This document shows positions 51,001-59,957 of a stretch of 64,000 nt of DNA, piece by piece. Positions within the stretch are counted from its first letter, which is position 1; each line of letters starts with the position of its first letter. The notes beneath the pieces were generated by a model, which saw only the letters and a list, made by a program, of their open reading frames with translations, did no database searches and was not told where the DNA came from. Source of the stretch: Palsa-506 sp963709075. Lineage in GTDB: Bacteria > Actinomycetota > Actinomycetes > Streptosporangiales > Streptosporangiaceae. Location of the stretch: NCBI GenBank assembly GCA_963709075.1, contig CAVPUY010000014.1:186001-250000 (forward strand), written 5' to 3'. The translations under genes were made by a program, and so were the position numbers.

Positions 51001-52154
51001 GTGTCCCTTCCCGTCGGCTGTAAACCACCGTACGGGCGGAACGGGCCGGGTGGGGTCACCGGGTGACGATCTGGCGCGTCGGGTTTGGCGGCCGGGCCTT
51101 CTAGTCGCCGCTGGCGCCAGCCTGGGCGGCCGGCCGCCTGGCCGCCGCCGCCCGGGCCGTGACCCGGCGCCGGGCGGTCGCAGCCCGGGCCGCGGGCCGC
51201 CCGCCGCAGTAGGACGGCGGATGGGCGCGGGCCGCCGCCCGGAATGACGAGAGCGCGGCCGGGCCGGCCGATGGAGGTCCCGACCACGAGCATCCCGGTC
51301 ATGAAGGTGTGCACCTTGCAGTAGAACGGGTACGCGCCTGCCTGCTTCGGGGCGGTGAAGAACGCGGCATGACCCGGCGCGACCAGGCCGGTGTTGAATG
51401 CCTTGCTGAACTTGGCCGCCGGGCCGGCCGACAGGGTATGCGCGACCGGGTCCTCGTTCTTGACCTCGATCCGCTCGCCCGGCCGTACCTTCGGGGCTGC
51501 CGGGGAGAACTTGAAGTTCTTGATGATGACCGTGAGCACGGCTCCGGATCCGGCCGGCGGTGCGGTCTGGCCGGCCGACGGCGACCCGGCTGCGCTGCCG
51601 GCCCCGGCCACGGCGACGCCGAGCAGCACGAGCGCCACGGCGGCCAGCCCGGCCACGGCGCGGTCGGCCCGCTGCCGCTGGCCGGCGCTGAGCTGCTGCA
51701 GCCGGCCGGCCGCGGCGCCCAGGCCAGGCGCCTGGCGGCCGTCCCTGGCCTGCCCGGCCGGCACCGGGGCGACGGCCAGCAGGGCGAGCACGGCGAACGC
51801 CGCGATCTCGATCAGTCCGGCCGCGATGCCGGCCGTGGTGCGGACTTCGGTGAAGCCGAAGAGGCCGACCCAGATCGAGAGCAGATAGCCGGCCAGCGTC
51901 GCGGCGGCGAACCCGGCGCCGGCCGCGGCGGCCAGCGGGCCGCGGATCACCAGCACCGCCGCGGCGAGCGCGAATGCCGAGATGACCTGCAGCAGGAACA
52001 GCCAGCCGATGGTCGGGATCTGCCGGTACCCGGTCAGGTAGAGATCCAGGTGGATCGCGCCCGTGGCGACGAGCAGCGCCGCGCCGGCCAGCCGCAGGAT
52101 GAGCTGCTGCCGCGCGGCGGCCGGGCCCGGCCCGGGAGGATTGTCCATGCCCAT
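50985..52154 (-). CDS. Membrane protein with C-terminal cupredoxin (plastocyanin-like) domain
   Basis: This 389-residue protein has about five hydrophobic helices (residues 20-185, for example IGWLFLLQVISAFALAAAVLVI), then a Ser/Ala/Pro spacer. An extracytoplasmic cupredoxin domain follows: VIIKNFKFSPAAPKVRPGERIEVKNEDPVAHTLSAG...GAYPFYCKVHTFMTGMLVVG. Type 1 copper ligands are visible (His in VAHTL, then Cys, His and Met in CKVHTFM). About 90 residues of Arg/Gly/Pro-rich tail follow GMLVVG, where cupredoxins normally end, so a frameshift there may hide the true stop. The ATG is at 52154. It sits between treS and the maltokinase gene, an unusual insertion into the GlgE operon. Electron transfer or copper handling is inferred. 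Confidence 0.8.
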   Translation of the reverse strand: MGMDNPPGPGPAAARQQLILRLAGAALLVATGAIHLDLYLTGYRQIPTIGWLFLLQVISAFALAAAVLVIRGPLAAAAGAGFAAATLAGYLLSIWVGLFGFTEVRTTAGIAAGLIEIAAFAVLALLAVAPVPAGQARDGRQAPGLGAAAGRLQQLSAGQRQRADRAVAGLAAVALVLLGVAVAGAGSAAGSPSAGQTAPPAGSGAVLTVIIKNFKFSPAAPKVRPGERIEVKNEDPVAHTLSAGPAAKFSKAFNTGLVAPGHAAFFTAPKQAGAYPFYCKVHTFMTGMLVVGTSIGRPGRALVIPGGGPRPSAVLLRRAARGPGCDRPAPGHGPGGGGQAAGRPGWRQRRLEGPAAKPDAPDRHPVTPPGPFRPYGGLQPTGRDTCPQS

Positions 52155-52163
52155 GTCACGCCC

Positions 52164-53897
52164 CTACCCGCGGCCCGGTTCAACCCGGTCAGGCAGCGGC
52201 GGGAGCTGGAACCAGTAGAAGCCGTGCCCCGGCAGCGTGAGCAGGTAGCTGAACTCGCCGATCGGCGGGAAAGTGACGCCGCCCATGCACTCGACCGGGG
52301 TGATTCCCTTGAACCTGCGCAAGTCGAGCTCCACCGGCTGCGGGAACCTGGACAGGTTGTTCACGCACAGGATCTGGTCGGCGCCCCCGGTGCCCGCGCC
52401 CGGCTCGGTGTACTCGCGGACGAACGCCAGCACGCTCGGGTTGGACGAGCCGAGCTCCTCGTACCTGCCGAGCCCGAAGACCGGGTGCCGTTTCCTGATC
52501 TCGATCATGCGCTTGGTCCAGTGCAGCAGCGACCCCGAGTTCTTCTGCTGCGCCTCCACGTTCAGCGCCTGGAAGCCGTAGTTAGGGTCCATCAGCAGCG
52601 GCAGGTAGAGCCGGGCCGGATCACACCCGGAGAATCCGGCATTCCGGTCCGGCGTCCACTGCATCGGCGTGCGCACGCCGTCCCGGTCACCGAGCCAGAT
52701 GTTGTCGCCCATCCCGATCTCGTCCCCGTAGTAGAGAACCGGCGAGCCGGGCAGCGAAAGCAGCAGCGCGGTGAACAGCTGCAGCTGGTCACGGTTGTTG
52801 TCGAGCAGCGGGGCGAGCCTGCGCCGGATCCCGATGTTCGCCTTCATCCTCGGGTCCTTGGCGTACTCCGCGTACATGTAGTCGCGCTCGTCGTCGGCGA
52901 CCATCTCCAGCGTCAGTTCGTCGTGATTGCGCAGGAAGATGCCCCACTGGCAGCCGGCCGGTATCGGCGGCGTCTGGGCCAGGATCTCCGAGATCGGGTA
53001 ACGCTGCTCGCGCCGCACGGCCATGAAGATGCGCGGCATCAGCGGGAAGTGGAAGGCCATGTGGCACTCGTCGCCGCCGACGGCCGGATCGCCGAAGTAC
53101 TCGACCACGTCGGCGGGCCACTGGTTCGCCTCGGCGAGCAGCACGCGGTCCGGGTAGAGCCGGTCGACCTCGGCCCGGACCCGGCGCAGGTACTCGTGCG
53201 TCTCCTTGAGGTTCTCGCAGTTCGTGCCCTCCCGCTCGTACAGGTACGGCACGGCATCCAGCCGGAAACCGTCGATGCCCAGGTCGAGCCAGAACCGCAG
53301 CACCTCGATCATGGACTCCTGCACGCGCGGGTTGTCGTAGTTCAGGTCGGGCTGGTGGGCGAAGAACCGGTGCCAGTAGTACTGCCCGCGCATCTGGTCG
53401 TAGGTCCAGTTGGAATGCTCGGTGTCCACGAAGATGACCCGCGCGTCGCGGTAGCACTCGTCGGTGTCCGACCACACGTAGAAATCGCCGTACGGGCCGT
53501 CCGGGTCGCTGCGCGACGCCTGGAACCACGGATGGTCTTCGCTGGTGTGGTTCATCACCAGGTCGGCGATGACCCGGATGCCGCGCTCGTGCGCCGCCTC
53601 GACCAGCTCGACAAAATCCCCGATAGTGCCGAAATCAGGCAATATCGATGTGAAATCCGCTATATCGTATCCGCCGTCCCGTAGCGGCGATGCGTAGATG
53701 GGCAGCAGCCAGAGGCAGTCGATCCCCAGCCACTGCAGGTAATCGAGCCTGGAGATGAGGCCGCGGATGTCCCCGGTGCCGTCGCCATTGGAATCGTGGT
53801 AGCCGCGCACCAGAACCTCGTAGAAAACCGCGCGCTTATACCATTCCGGGTCCCGTGGCTTATCGAAGGAGAACGAGTCGGGAACCGGCTCGTTCAC
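52164..53897 (-). CDS. treS: Trehalose synthase (maltose alpha-D-glucosyltransferase) TreS
   Basis: This 577-residue GH13 enzyme interconverts trehalose and maltose and feeds the maltokinase/GlgE route. Catalytic residues lie in GIDGFRLDAVPYLYE (Asp nucleophile), VLLAEANQWPADVVEYFGD (Glu acid/base) and FLRNHDELTLEM (Asp). N-terminal AVFYEVLVRGYHDSNGDGTGDIRGL and ADLVMNHTSEDHPWFQ are family signatures. The protein is intact with no frameshift and the length is usual for stand-alone TreS. The ATG is at 53897. It follows glgE by 60 bases on the same strand. Confidence 0.96.
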   Translation of the reverse strand: MNEPVPDSFSFDKPRDPEWYKRAVFYEVLVRGYHDSNGDGTGDIRGLISRLDYLQWLGIDCLWLLPIYASPLRDGGYDIADFTSILPDFGTIGDFVELVEAAHERGIRVIADLVMNHTSEDHPWFQASRSDPDGPYGDFYVWSDTDECYRDARVIFVDTEHSNWTYDQMRGQYYWHRFFAHQPDLNYDNPRVQESMIEVLRFWLDLGIDGFRLDAVPYLYEREGTNCENLKETHEYLRRVRAEVDRLYPDRVLLAEANQWPADVVEYFGDPAVGGDECHMAFHFPLMPRIFMAVRREQRYPISEILAQTPPIPAGCQWGIFLRNHDELTLEMVADDERDYMYAEYAKDPRMKANIGIRRRLAPLLDNNRDQLQLFTALLLSLPGSPVLYYGDEIGMGDNIWLGDRDGVRTPMQWTPDRNAGFSGCDPARLYLPLLMDPNYGFQALNVEAQQKNSGSLLHWTKRMIEIRKRHPVFGLGRYEELGSSNPSVLAFVREYTEPGAGTGGADQILCVNNLSRFPQPVELDLRRFKGITPVECMGGVTFPPIGEFSYLLTLPGHGFYWFQLPPLPDRVEPGRG

Positions 53898-53957
53898 GCG
53901 GCAGGGAATTCAGCCGTGGGTATGGGCGGCAGTCCCGGGCCGCCGGCCGGCGCCGGC

Positions 53958-56057
53958 TCAGGCTTTCTGGCCACTGCGTTCTCCTGCGCTGCTGCTAGAT
54001 CTTGCCTGGTCTGCTAGCGGACTGACGGTGAAAATGTGCGCGGGCGCCACCGCCGGGTCCAGCCGTACATAGTTTGCCTGCCGCCATCGGTAGGACTCGC
54101 CGGAAAGCTCATCAGTGACATTGAACTCCGCACTTGCGTCCAGGCCAAGTGCAGCCATGTCGAGCCAGATAGTGGCCTCGCGCGGCTGGCGCCAGTCAGT
54201 ATTAACGACGACAAGGACGACATCCCGGCCCGGCGGGCCGCCCGCGGTCCCGCCGGAGTTCTTGGAGAAACAGAGTAGCTCCGGCTGATCGGCTCCGTGG
54301 AAGCGGAGGTTGCGAAGCTGGTGCAGGGCAGGGTGGGACTTCCCTGATGCTGTTGAGCCGGGTCAGGAAAGGCGCGATGCTCACCGCCGTGGTCTGCGGG
54401 TCGGCCCAGTTCCGCGGCCGGTACTGGTACTTCTCCGAGTCCAGGTACTCCTCGCTGACCCCCGGCGCGGCGGGCAGGTTCTCGCAGAGCTCGTAACCGG
54501 AGTAGACACCCCAGGACGGGGAGAGCATGGCCGCGAGCACTGCCCGCGTCTTGAAAGCCGCGGTCCCGGCGTATTGCAGGTACTCGCTGAGGATGTCCGG
54601 CGTGTTGACGAAGAAATTCGGCCGCATGTAGGCCGCCGCAGGGCCGGCCAGCTCCTGCAGGTACTCGGCGATCTCGGCGGCGGAATTGCGCCAGGTGAAG
54701 TAGGTGTACGACTGGTGGAAGCCGATCTTGGCCAGTGCGTGCATCATGGCCGGCCGGGTGAAAGCCTCGGCCAGGAACAGCACGTCCGGGTCGGTCCTGG
54801 CGACCTCGGCGAGCAGCCGCTCCCAGAATGGCAGCGGCTTGGTGTGCGGATTATCCACCCGGAAGATCCTGATTCCGTGGCTCATCCAGTGCCGGAGCAG
54901 CCGCAGCGCCTCCGCGTAGATTCCGTCCGGGTCGTTGTCGAAGTTGAGCGGATAGATGTCCTGGTAGCGCTTCGGCGGGTTCTCGGCGTAGGCAATCGTG
55001 CCGTCGGCCCTGGTCGTGAACCACTCCGGATGCGAGTGCACCCACGGATGATCCGGCGAGGCCTGCAGGGCGAAATCGAGCGCGACCTCCATGCCGAGCT
55101 CGCCCGCCCGCTGGACGAAGGCGTCGAAGTCGGCCAGCGTGCCCAGGTCCGGGTGAATGGCGTCGTGCCCGCCGGCCGGCGAGCCGATGGCCCACGGCGA
55201 GCCAGGATCGCCGGGCCCGGCGTTCAGCGTGTTGTTGGCGCCCTTGCGCGCGGTGGTCCCGATCGGGTGCACCGGCGGGAGGTAGACGACGTCAAAGCCC
55301 ATCGCCGCGACCGCGTCCAGCCTGGCGGCCGCCGTGCGCAGCGTTCCCGGCTGCGGCGGGCCGCCGTCCTGCCCTTCGCGCGCACCCTCAGAGCGCGGGA
55401 AGAACTCGTACCAGGAGCTGTAGAGCGCGCGCTGCCGGTGCACCGTGACCGGGTACCAGGGGGACCGGGTCAGCAGGTCCCGCAGCGGGCGGGCGGCGAG
55501 CAGCGCGGTTACCTCCGGGCGCAGCGCGGCGGCCAGCCGGTCCGCTGCCGGGATGCCGGCATCGCACAGCGTCGCCGCCACCGCCGCGAGCTCGGCCCGC
55601 GCCTCCAGGGCTGGCTGCCGCCCGAGGCCGGCCGCCCGGCAGCCGGATCGCCATTGCCGGACGGCCTGATGTTCCGGGCCGCGCGGTCGAAAAGCAGCGC
55701 GCCCTGCGCCAGCGTGAGCTCGGTGTCCTGCCCGATCGGCACCTTGATGGCCGCATCGTGCCGCCAGCCGGCGATCGGGTCGCCCCATGCCTCCACCCGG
55801 AAGTGCCACAGCCCGGGGGATGTCACGGTGACCTCGGCGCCGTACCGGTCGGTGCCCGCGGCCAGCTCGCGCATGACGGCCAGCGGTCCCCTGTCGCCGC
55901 CCGGGCAGCGCAGCACCGCGGCGGTCCCGAGCATCTCGTGTCCCTCGCGGAACACCGTGGCGCTGACGTAGAACGATTCCCCGCTGACGGCCTTCGCGGG
56001 GCGCCGCCCGCAGTCAAGCACCGGCTGTACGTTGAGGATCGGAATGCGGCCTATCAC
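53958..56057 (-). CDS. glgE: Alpha-1,4-glucan:maltose-1-phosphate maltosyltransferase GlgE, two frameshifts
   Basis: This GH13_3 enzyme extends alpha-glucan with maltosyl units from maltose-1-phosphate, about 699 residues after correction. The N-terminal domain reads IGRIPILNVQPVLDCGRRPAKAVSGESFYVSATVFREGHEMLGTA. The catalytic part shows DVVYLPPVHPIGTTARKGANNTL, GIRIFRVDNPHTKPLPFWE (Asp nucleophile), VLFLAEAFTRPAMM (Glu) and the phosphate-binding region near the substrate loop SYTYFTWRNS. One base is missing near 55625 and one extra lies near 54341. The last segment, in a third frame, ends PAHIFTVSPLADQ before a stop at 53958. The ATG is at 56057, divergent from glgP by 81 bases. It heads the glgE-treS-cupredoxin-mak-glgB operon. 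Confidence 0.94.
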
Positions 56058-56138
56058 CCTGCAACGCTACCCATTGGCGCCGCGGTTGCAAGCGTCCCGG
56101 TCACCGTCAGTCCCCGGTACGCATTAAGGTCGCCTAGC

Positions 56139-58816
56139 GTGAGAGCGATCCGCAGGTTCACGATCTACCCGGTGCTGCCAGAGCCACTCGCCCGCTGCGC
56201 GAGCTGATACTAAATCTGCGCTGGTCATGGCATCCGGACACACTTAATCTGTTTGCCGCGATTGACCCGGATGGGTGGCGGCGGGCCGGCCAGGACCCGG
56301 TGGCCCTGCTGGCCGAGGTGCCGCAGGAGCGGCTCGCCAGCCTGGCCGCCGACCGGCGGTTCCTGCGCAGGCTCAGCGACGCCACCGACGAGCTGCGGGA
56401 GTACATGTCCGGCCCGCACTGGTACCAGGCCAGCCCGGCGCTGGCGGACGCGCCGGCCGGGGTGGCTTACTTCTCCCCGGAGTACGGCATCACTGCCGCG
56501 CTCCCGCAGTACTCCGGCGGCCTGGGCATCCTCGCCGGGGATCACCTCAAGGCGAGCAGCGACCTCGGCGTGCCGCTGATCGGCGTTGGCCTGCTGTACC
56601 GGCACGGCTACTTCACCCAGTCGCTGTCCGAGCCCGGCTGGCAAGCCGAGCGCTACCCGGCCGGCGACCCGAACGGCCAGCCGCTCGCCCTGCTGCGCGA
56701 CGAGCAGGGCGCCCCGCTCCAGGTCACGGTGCAGCTCGCGGGCGGCGTGACGCTCGCGGCGCAAGTCTGGCTGGCCCAGGTCGGCCGGGTCCCGCTGCTG
56801 CTGCTCGACTCCTACGTGGAGAGCAACGAGCCTGCCCTGCGCGAGGTCACCGACCGGCTGTACGGCGGCGGCAGCGACCACAGGCTCCGTCAGGAACTGC
56901 TGCTCGGGATCGGCGGCGTGCGGGCGGTCAGGGCGTTCTGCGCGATCACCGGGCACGCGCCGCCCGAGGTCTTCCACACCAACGAGGGCCATGCCGGCTT
57001 CCTCGGCCTTGAGCGGATCCGCGAGTACGTCCACCAGGGCCTGACCTTCGCCGAGGGGCTCGCCGCGTGCCGGGCGGGCACGGTGTTCACCACCCACACC
57101 CCGGTGTCGGCGGGCATCGACCGGTTCGCCAGGGAAATGATCGAGAGCCAGTTCGGCCGCGACATGGAGGATCCGGCGCTGCCCTGCCCGCGAGTGCTCG
57201 AGCTCGGCGCCGAGACCTGGCCAGGCGGCGACCCCGACGTGTTCAACATGGCCGTGATGGGGATGCGGCTGGCCCAGCGGGTCAACGGCGTGAGCCGGCT
57301 GCACGGGCAGGTCAGCAGGGAGATGTTCATCGGCCTCTGGCCGGGGTTCGATCCAGCCGAGGTGCCGATCGGCTCGGTGACGAATGGCGTGCACGTCCCG
57401 ACCTGGGTCGCGGCCGAGGTCCTTGAGCTTGACGCCGGCCAGCCTGAGCCGGCTGGCCAGGTCGAGCGGGCCGGCCGGGCCACGCCGCAGCCGGCCAAGC
57501 TAGCCGAAGGCTCCCTCCCGGCGGAAATTCCTGCCTGGAACCGCATCGCGGCGGCGCCGCCGGCCCAGATCCTGCACATCCGCCGTATCCTGCGCGCCCG
57601 CCTGGTGGCCGAGGCGCGGCGGCGGCTGCGCGCCTCCTGGCGCCAGCGCGGGGCATCCGATGCCGAGCTGACCTGGATCGGCGGCGCGCTGGACGAGAAC
57701 GTGCTGACGATCGGCTTCGCCCGGCGGGTGCCGTCCTACAAGCGGCTGACCCTGATGCTGAACGACCCGGCCAGGCTGACCGCCCTGCTGCTCGACCCGG
57801 ACCGGCCGGTGCAGATAGTGATCGCCGGCAAGGCGCACCCGGCCGATGACAGCGGCAAGCTGCTCATCCAGCAGATGGTGCGGTTCACCGATGATCACCG
57901 GGTCCGGCACCGCATCGTCTTCCTGCCGGACTACGACATGGCGCTCGCCAGGGCGCTCGTGCAGGGCTGCGACGTCTGGCTGAACAACCCGCTGCGCCCG
58001 CTGGAGGCATGCGGTACCTCCGGCATGAAATCGGCGCTGAACGGCGGGCTGAACCTGTCGGTGCGGGACGGCTGGTGGGACGAGTGGTACGACGGGGCCA
58101 ACGGCTGGGCGATCCCGTCCGCCGACGGGCTCGCTGACCCCGCGCGGCGGGACGAGGTCGAGGCCGCGGCCCTCTACGACCTGATCGACCAGTCCGTCGC
58201 GCCGCTTTTCTACGAGACCGACGACGGCGGCCCGCCGCGCCGGTGGCTGGAGATGGTGGCGCATACCCTGCGGACGCTGGGGCCCCGGGCAGAGGCCACC
58301 CGGATGGTGCGCGACTACGTCGAGGAGCTGTACCTGCCGGCCGCACGCTCGTCTCGGGCGGTGGCCGGCCTCGGCGCCGAGCAGCCCGACTTCAGCGGCG
58401 CCCGCGCGCTGGCTGCCTGGCGGGAGCGGGTGACCAGGGAATGGCACGCGATCCGGATCGAGCACGTGGAGGCGGAGGAAGGGGAGCAGCGGCCAGGCGC
58501 CAGGCTCGCGGTGCGGGCCACGGTCGCGCTGGGGCAGCTGACTCCCGAGGACATCGCGGTCCAGGTGGTTTACGGCCGGGCCGGGGACGAGGACGAGATC
58601 ACCGATCCGTGCTACGCCGACCTCGCCCTTGAGGGGCTCCCTGGCGGCCAGCCGGCCGCCAGGTACGCCGGCGAGATAGAGCTTGGTGGTCCAGGCCCGT
58701 TCGGCTATACCGTCCGGGTGCTGCCGCGACACCGGCTGCTTGCCGACCCGGCCGAGCTCGGCCTGGTGGCCGTCCCGGCCGCACCGGCCGGGATGACGAA
58801 CGGCGATCTTCGCTGA
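56139..58816 (+). CDS. glgP: Alpha-glucan phosphorylase (GT35, GlgP), one frameshift
   Basis: This PLP-dependent phosphorylase of about 892 residues releases glucose-1-phosphate from alpha-glucan. It is the actinobacterial short-type form (GVAYFSPEYGITAALPQYSGGLGILAGDHLKASSDLGVPLIGVGLLYRHGYF). Later motifs are HTNEGHAGFLGLERIR, TTHTPVSAGIDRF and GFARRVPSYKRLTLM. The PLP-phosphate block GTSGMKSALNGGLNLSVRDGWWDEWYDGANGW contains the cofactor Lys region. The GTG at 56139 begins MRAIRRFTIYPVLPEPLA. One base is missing near 56193, after which LRELILNLRWSWHPDTLNLF continues in the long frame. It is divergent from glgE. The last codons (ThrAsnGlyAspLeuArg) are part of a repeat that continues past the stop. 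Confidence 0.94.
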
Positions 58817-58980
58817 CCCGGTGGCCGAAGGTGCCTGCCACCGGGGGGGCGACGAACGGCGATCTTCGCTGACCCGGTGGCCGAGGGTGCCTGCCACCGG
58901 GGGGGCGACGAACGGCGATCTTCGCTGACCTGGTGCCGGCCGCGCCCGCTGGGATGATGCGAACGGCGATCTCTCGCTGA
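58795..58980. repeat. 56-base tandem repeat with internal hairpins, spanning the glgP stop codon
   Basis: GACGAACGGCGATCTTCGCT begins at 58795, 58851 and 58907 (period 56), with a degraded fourth copy near 58956. Between copies, CCGGTGGC and GCCACCGG form an 8-base stem with an 11-base loop followed by a G-run, present twice. The first copy includes the last glgP codons. The hairpins could act as terminators for glgP. Confidence 0.9.
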
Positions 58981-59359
58981 GGTAGCCGTGGCGGTAGCTA
59001 TCCGCCCCCGGCCATCCGCCATCAGCCCGGCCGGCCCCTTGTCAGCGCTGCGCCGATCCCTTGTCGGCCGCCCAAAACGGTCTTCGCTGACGCCTTGGTG
59101 ACAGTCTGTGCGATATTAGTGCGATATAGGGTGAAAGCCGCGTCGCGGCGGGCGAGTAAACCTGCGGGGCGATCATGACGTCCTCATAACGAGGACATCA
59201 AGGGCGGGCACCGGAAATTTATCCCCGTGCCAGGCAGAACGCCTGCAAAAGCCAGGGGGGCATGACATCCTGTGATAGAGCGCTCTCGGTGAGTAACGCT
59301 GGAGATCAGCTACTTTCTGTTACTGGCCAACTACCCCCAAGCGTGAGAGGACCAGCCCC
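58981..59359. promoter_or_regulatory. Long leader/promoter region of bldC
   Basis: About 380 bases without a gene. From 59095 to 59350 it is clearly more AT-rich than the rest of the window (GATATTAGTGCGATATAGGG, AAATTTATCC, CTACTTTCTGTTACTGG). A dyad TGACGTCCTC-ATAAC-GAGGACATCA (59176-59200, one mismatch) and a small perfect palindrome AGAGCGCTCT near 59276 lie inside. This fits a complex promoter or a structured 5' leader. I could not match it to a known riboswitch class. Confidence 0.5.
59176..59200. promoter_or_regulatory. Dyad upstream of bldC
   Basis: Ten-base arms TGACGTCCTC and GAGGACATCA around ATAAC, one mismatch. The position, 160 bases before the bldC start, suits an operator or an RNA stem. 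The binding protein is unknown. Confidence 0.5.
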
Positions 59360-59578
59360 GTGAGAAGCAAGATCAAGCCGGAGAACCGCCTGCTCACCCC
59401 AGCCGAGGTCGCGGCGATGCTCCGGGTAGACCCGAAGACCGTGACGCGATGGGCGCGCGGCGGGAAGCTGTCGTCGATCCGCACGCCGGGCGGTCACCGC
59501 CGCTACAGCGAAAGCGAAGTGCGCGGCTTCCTGAACGGCTGGCAGCGGGTGTCGATGCCCCGCGCGTCCGGCGAGTGA
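59360..59578 (+). CDS. bldC: BldC-like MerR-type DNA-binding protein
   Basis: This 72-residue protein consists almost only of a MerR-type winged helix: RLLTPAEVAAMLRVDPKTVTRWARGGKLSSIRTPGGHRRYSESEVRGFLNG. This is very close to Streptomyces BldC, a developmental regulator that binds direct repeats cooperatively and controls entry into sporulation. The GTG at 59360 follows GAGAGGACCAGCCCC. The extra N-terminal residues (RSKIKPEN) and the short C-terminal tail fit the family size of about 70 residues. It has its own AT-rich leader and is followed by a hairpin array. Confidence 0.93.
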   Translation: MRSKIKPENRLLTPAEVAAMLRVDPKTVTRWARGGKLSSIRTPGGHRRYSESEVRGFLNGWQRVSMPRASGE

Positions 59579-59719
59579 CCCGGGCCGGTGCCTGCCCCGG
59601 GTGATGCCGGGGCAGGCACCGCGGCGAGTCAGGGCAGGGCCGGGCGGGGAGGTCGGCCTTTCCCGGCGGATGAAGCTTCCGCCGCAACTCGCCAGCGCCG
59701 CCCCTGGCGGCCGGCCGAA

Positions 59720-59836
59720 CCCGCTCAACGCCACGTCGAACGGGTCAGAACCCGTTCAGCGCCACGTCGAACGGGTCAGAACCGCTCAGCGCCACGTCGA
59801 GCGGGTCAGAACTCGCTCAGCGCCACGTCGAGCGGG
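59720..59836. repeat. Four tandem hairpins (about 31-base period) downstream of bldC
   Basis: Each unit has arms like CCCGTTC/GAACGGG or CCGCTC/GAGCGG around an almost invariant loop (AGCGCCACGTC). Hairpins lie at 59720-59744, 59751-59775, 59782-59804 and 59814-59834. Between units two and three the arm base pair changes from T:A to C:G, so pairing is kept. They sit between convergent bldC and the HTH gene, so one function may be transcription termination from both sides. Confidence 0.85.
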
Positions 59837-59957
59837 TTGCTGCGACCGGCTGGCCGGTCGCCATGCCGGGGTACGGCATTGCGGCATCGCGGCGGTTGCC
59901 GTGCCGGGCGTCGTTCCGTGCCGGGCGCGGTCCTTGTGGCCTGACACGTCCGCGGCC
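59837..59957. other. Gap between hairpin array and HTH gene
   Basis: About 120 bases with no recognisable gene or structure. Short GCCGGGC and GGCATTGCGGCAT repeats only. Confidence 0.4.

Noticed and set aside
51309..53684. A long plus-strand frame opposite treS and the cupredoxin gene
   Set aside because: Mirror of GC-rich codons. It spans two real genes on the other strand and has no domain pattern.
59095..59350. Riboswitch (c-di-AMP or similar) upstream of bldC
   Set aside because: AT-rich and structured, but I could not find the conserved core sequences of any class I know.
59720..59836. CRISPR array
   Set aside because: The repeated units are contiguous hairpins with no unique spacers of regular length, and no cas gene is present.
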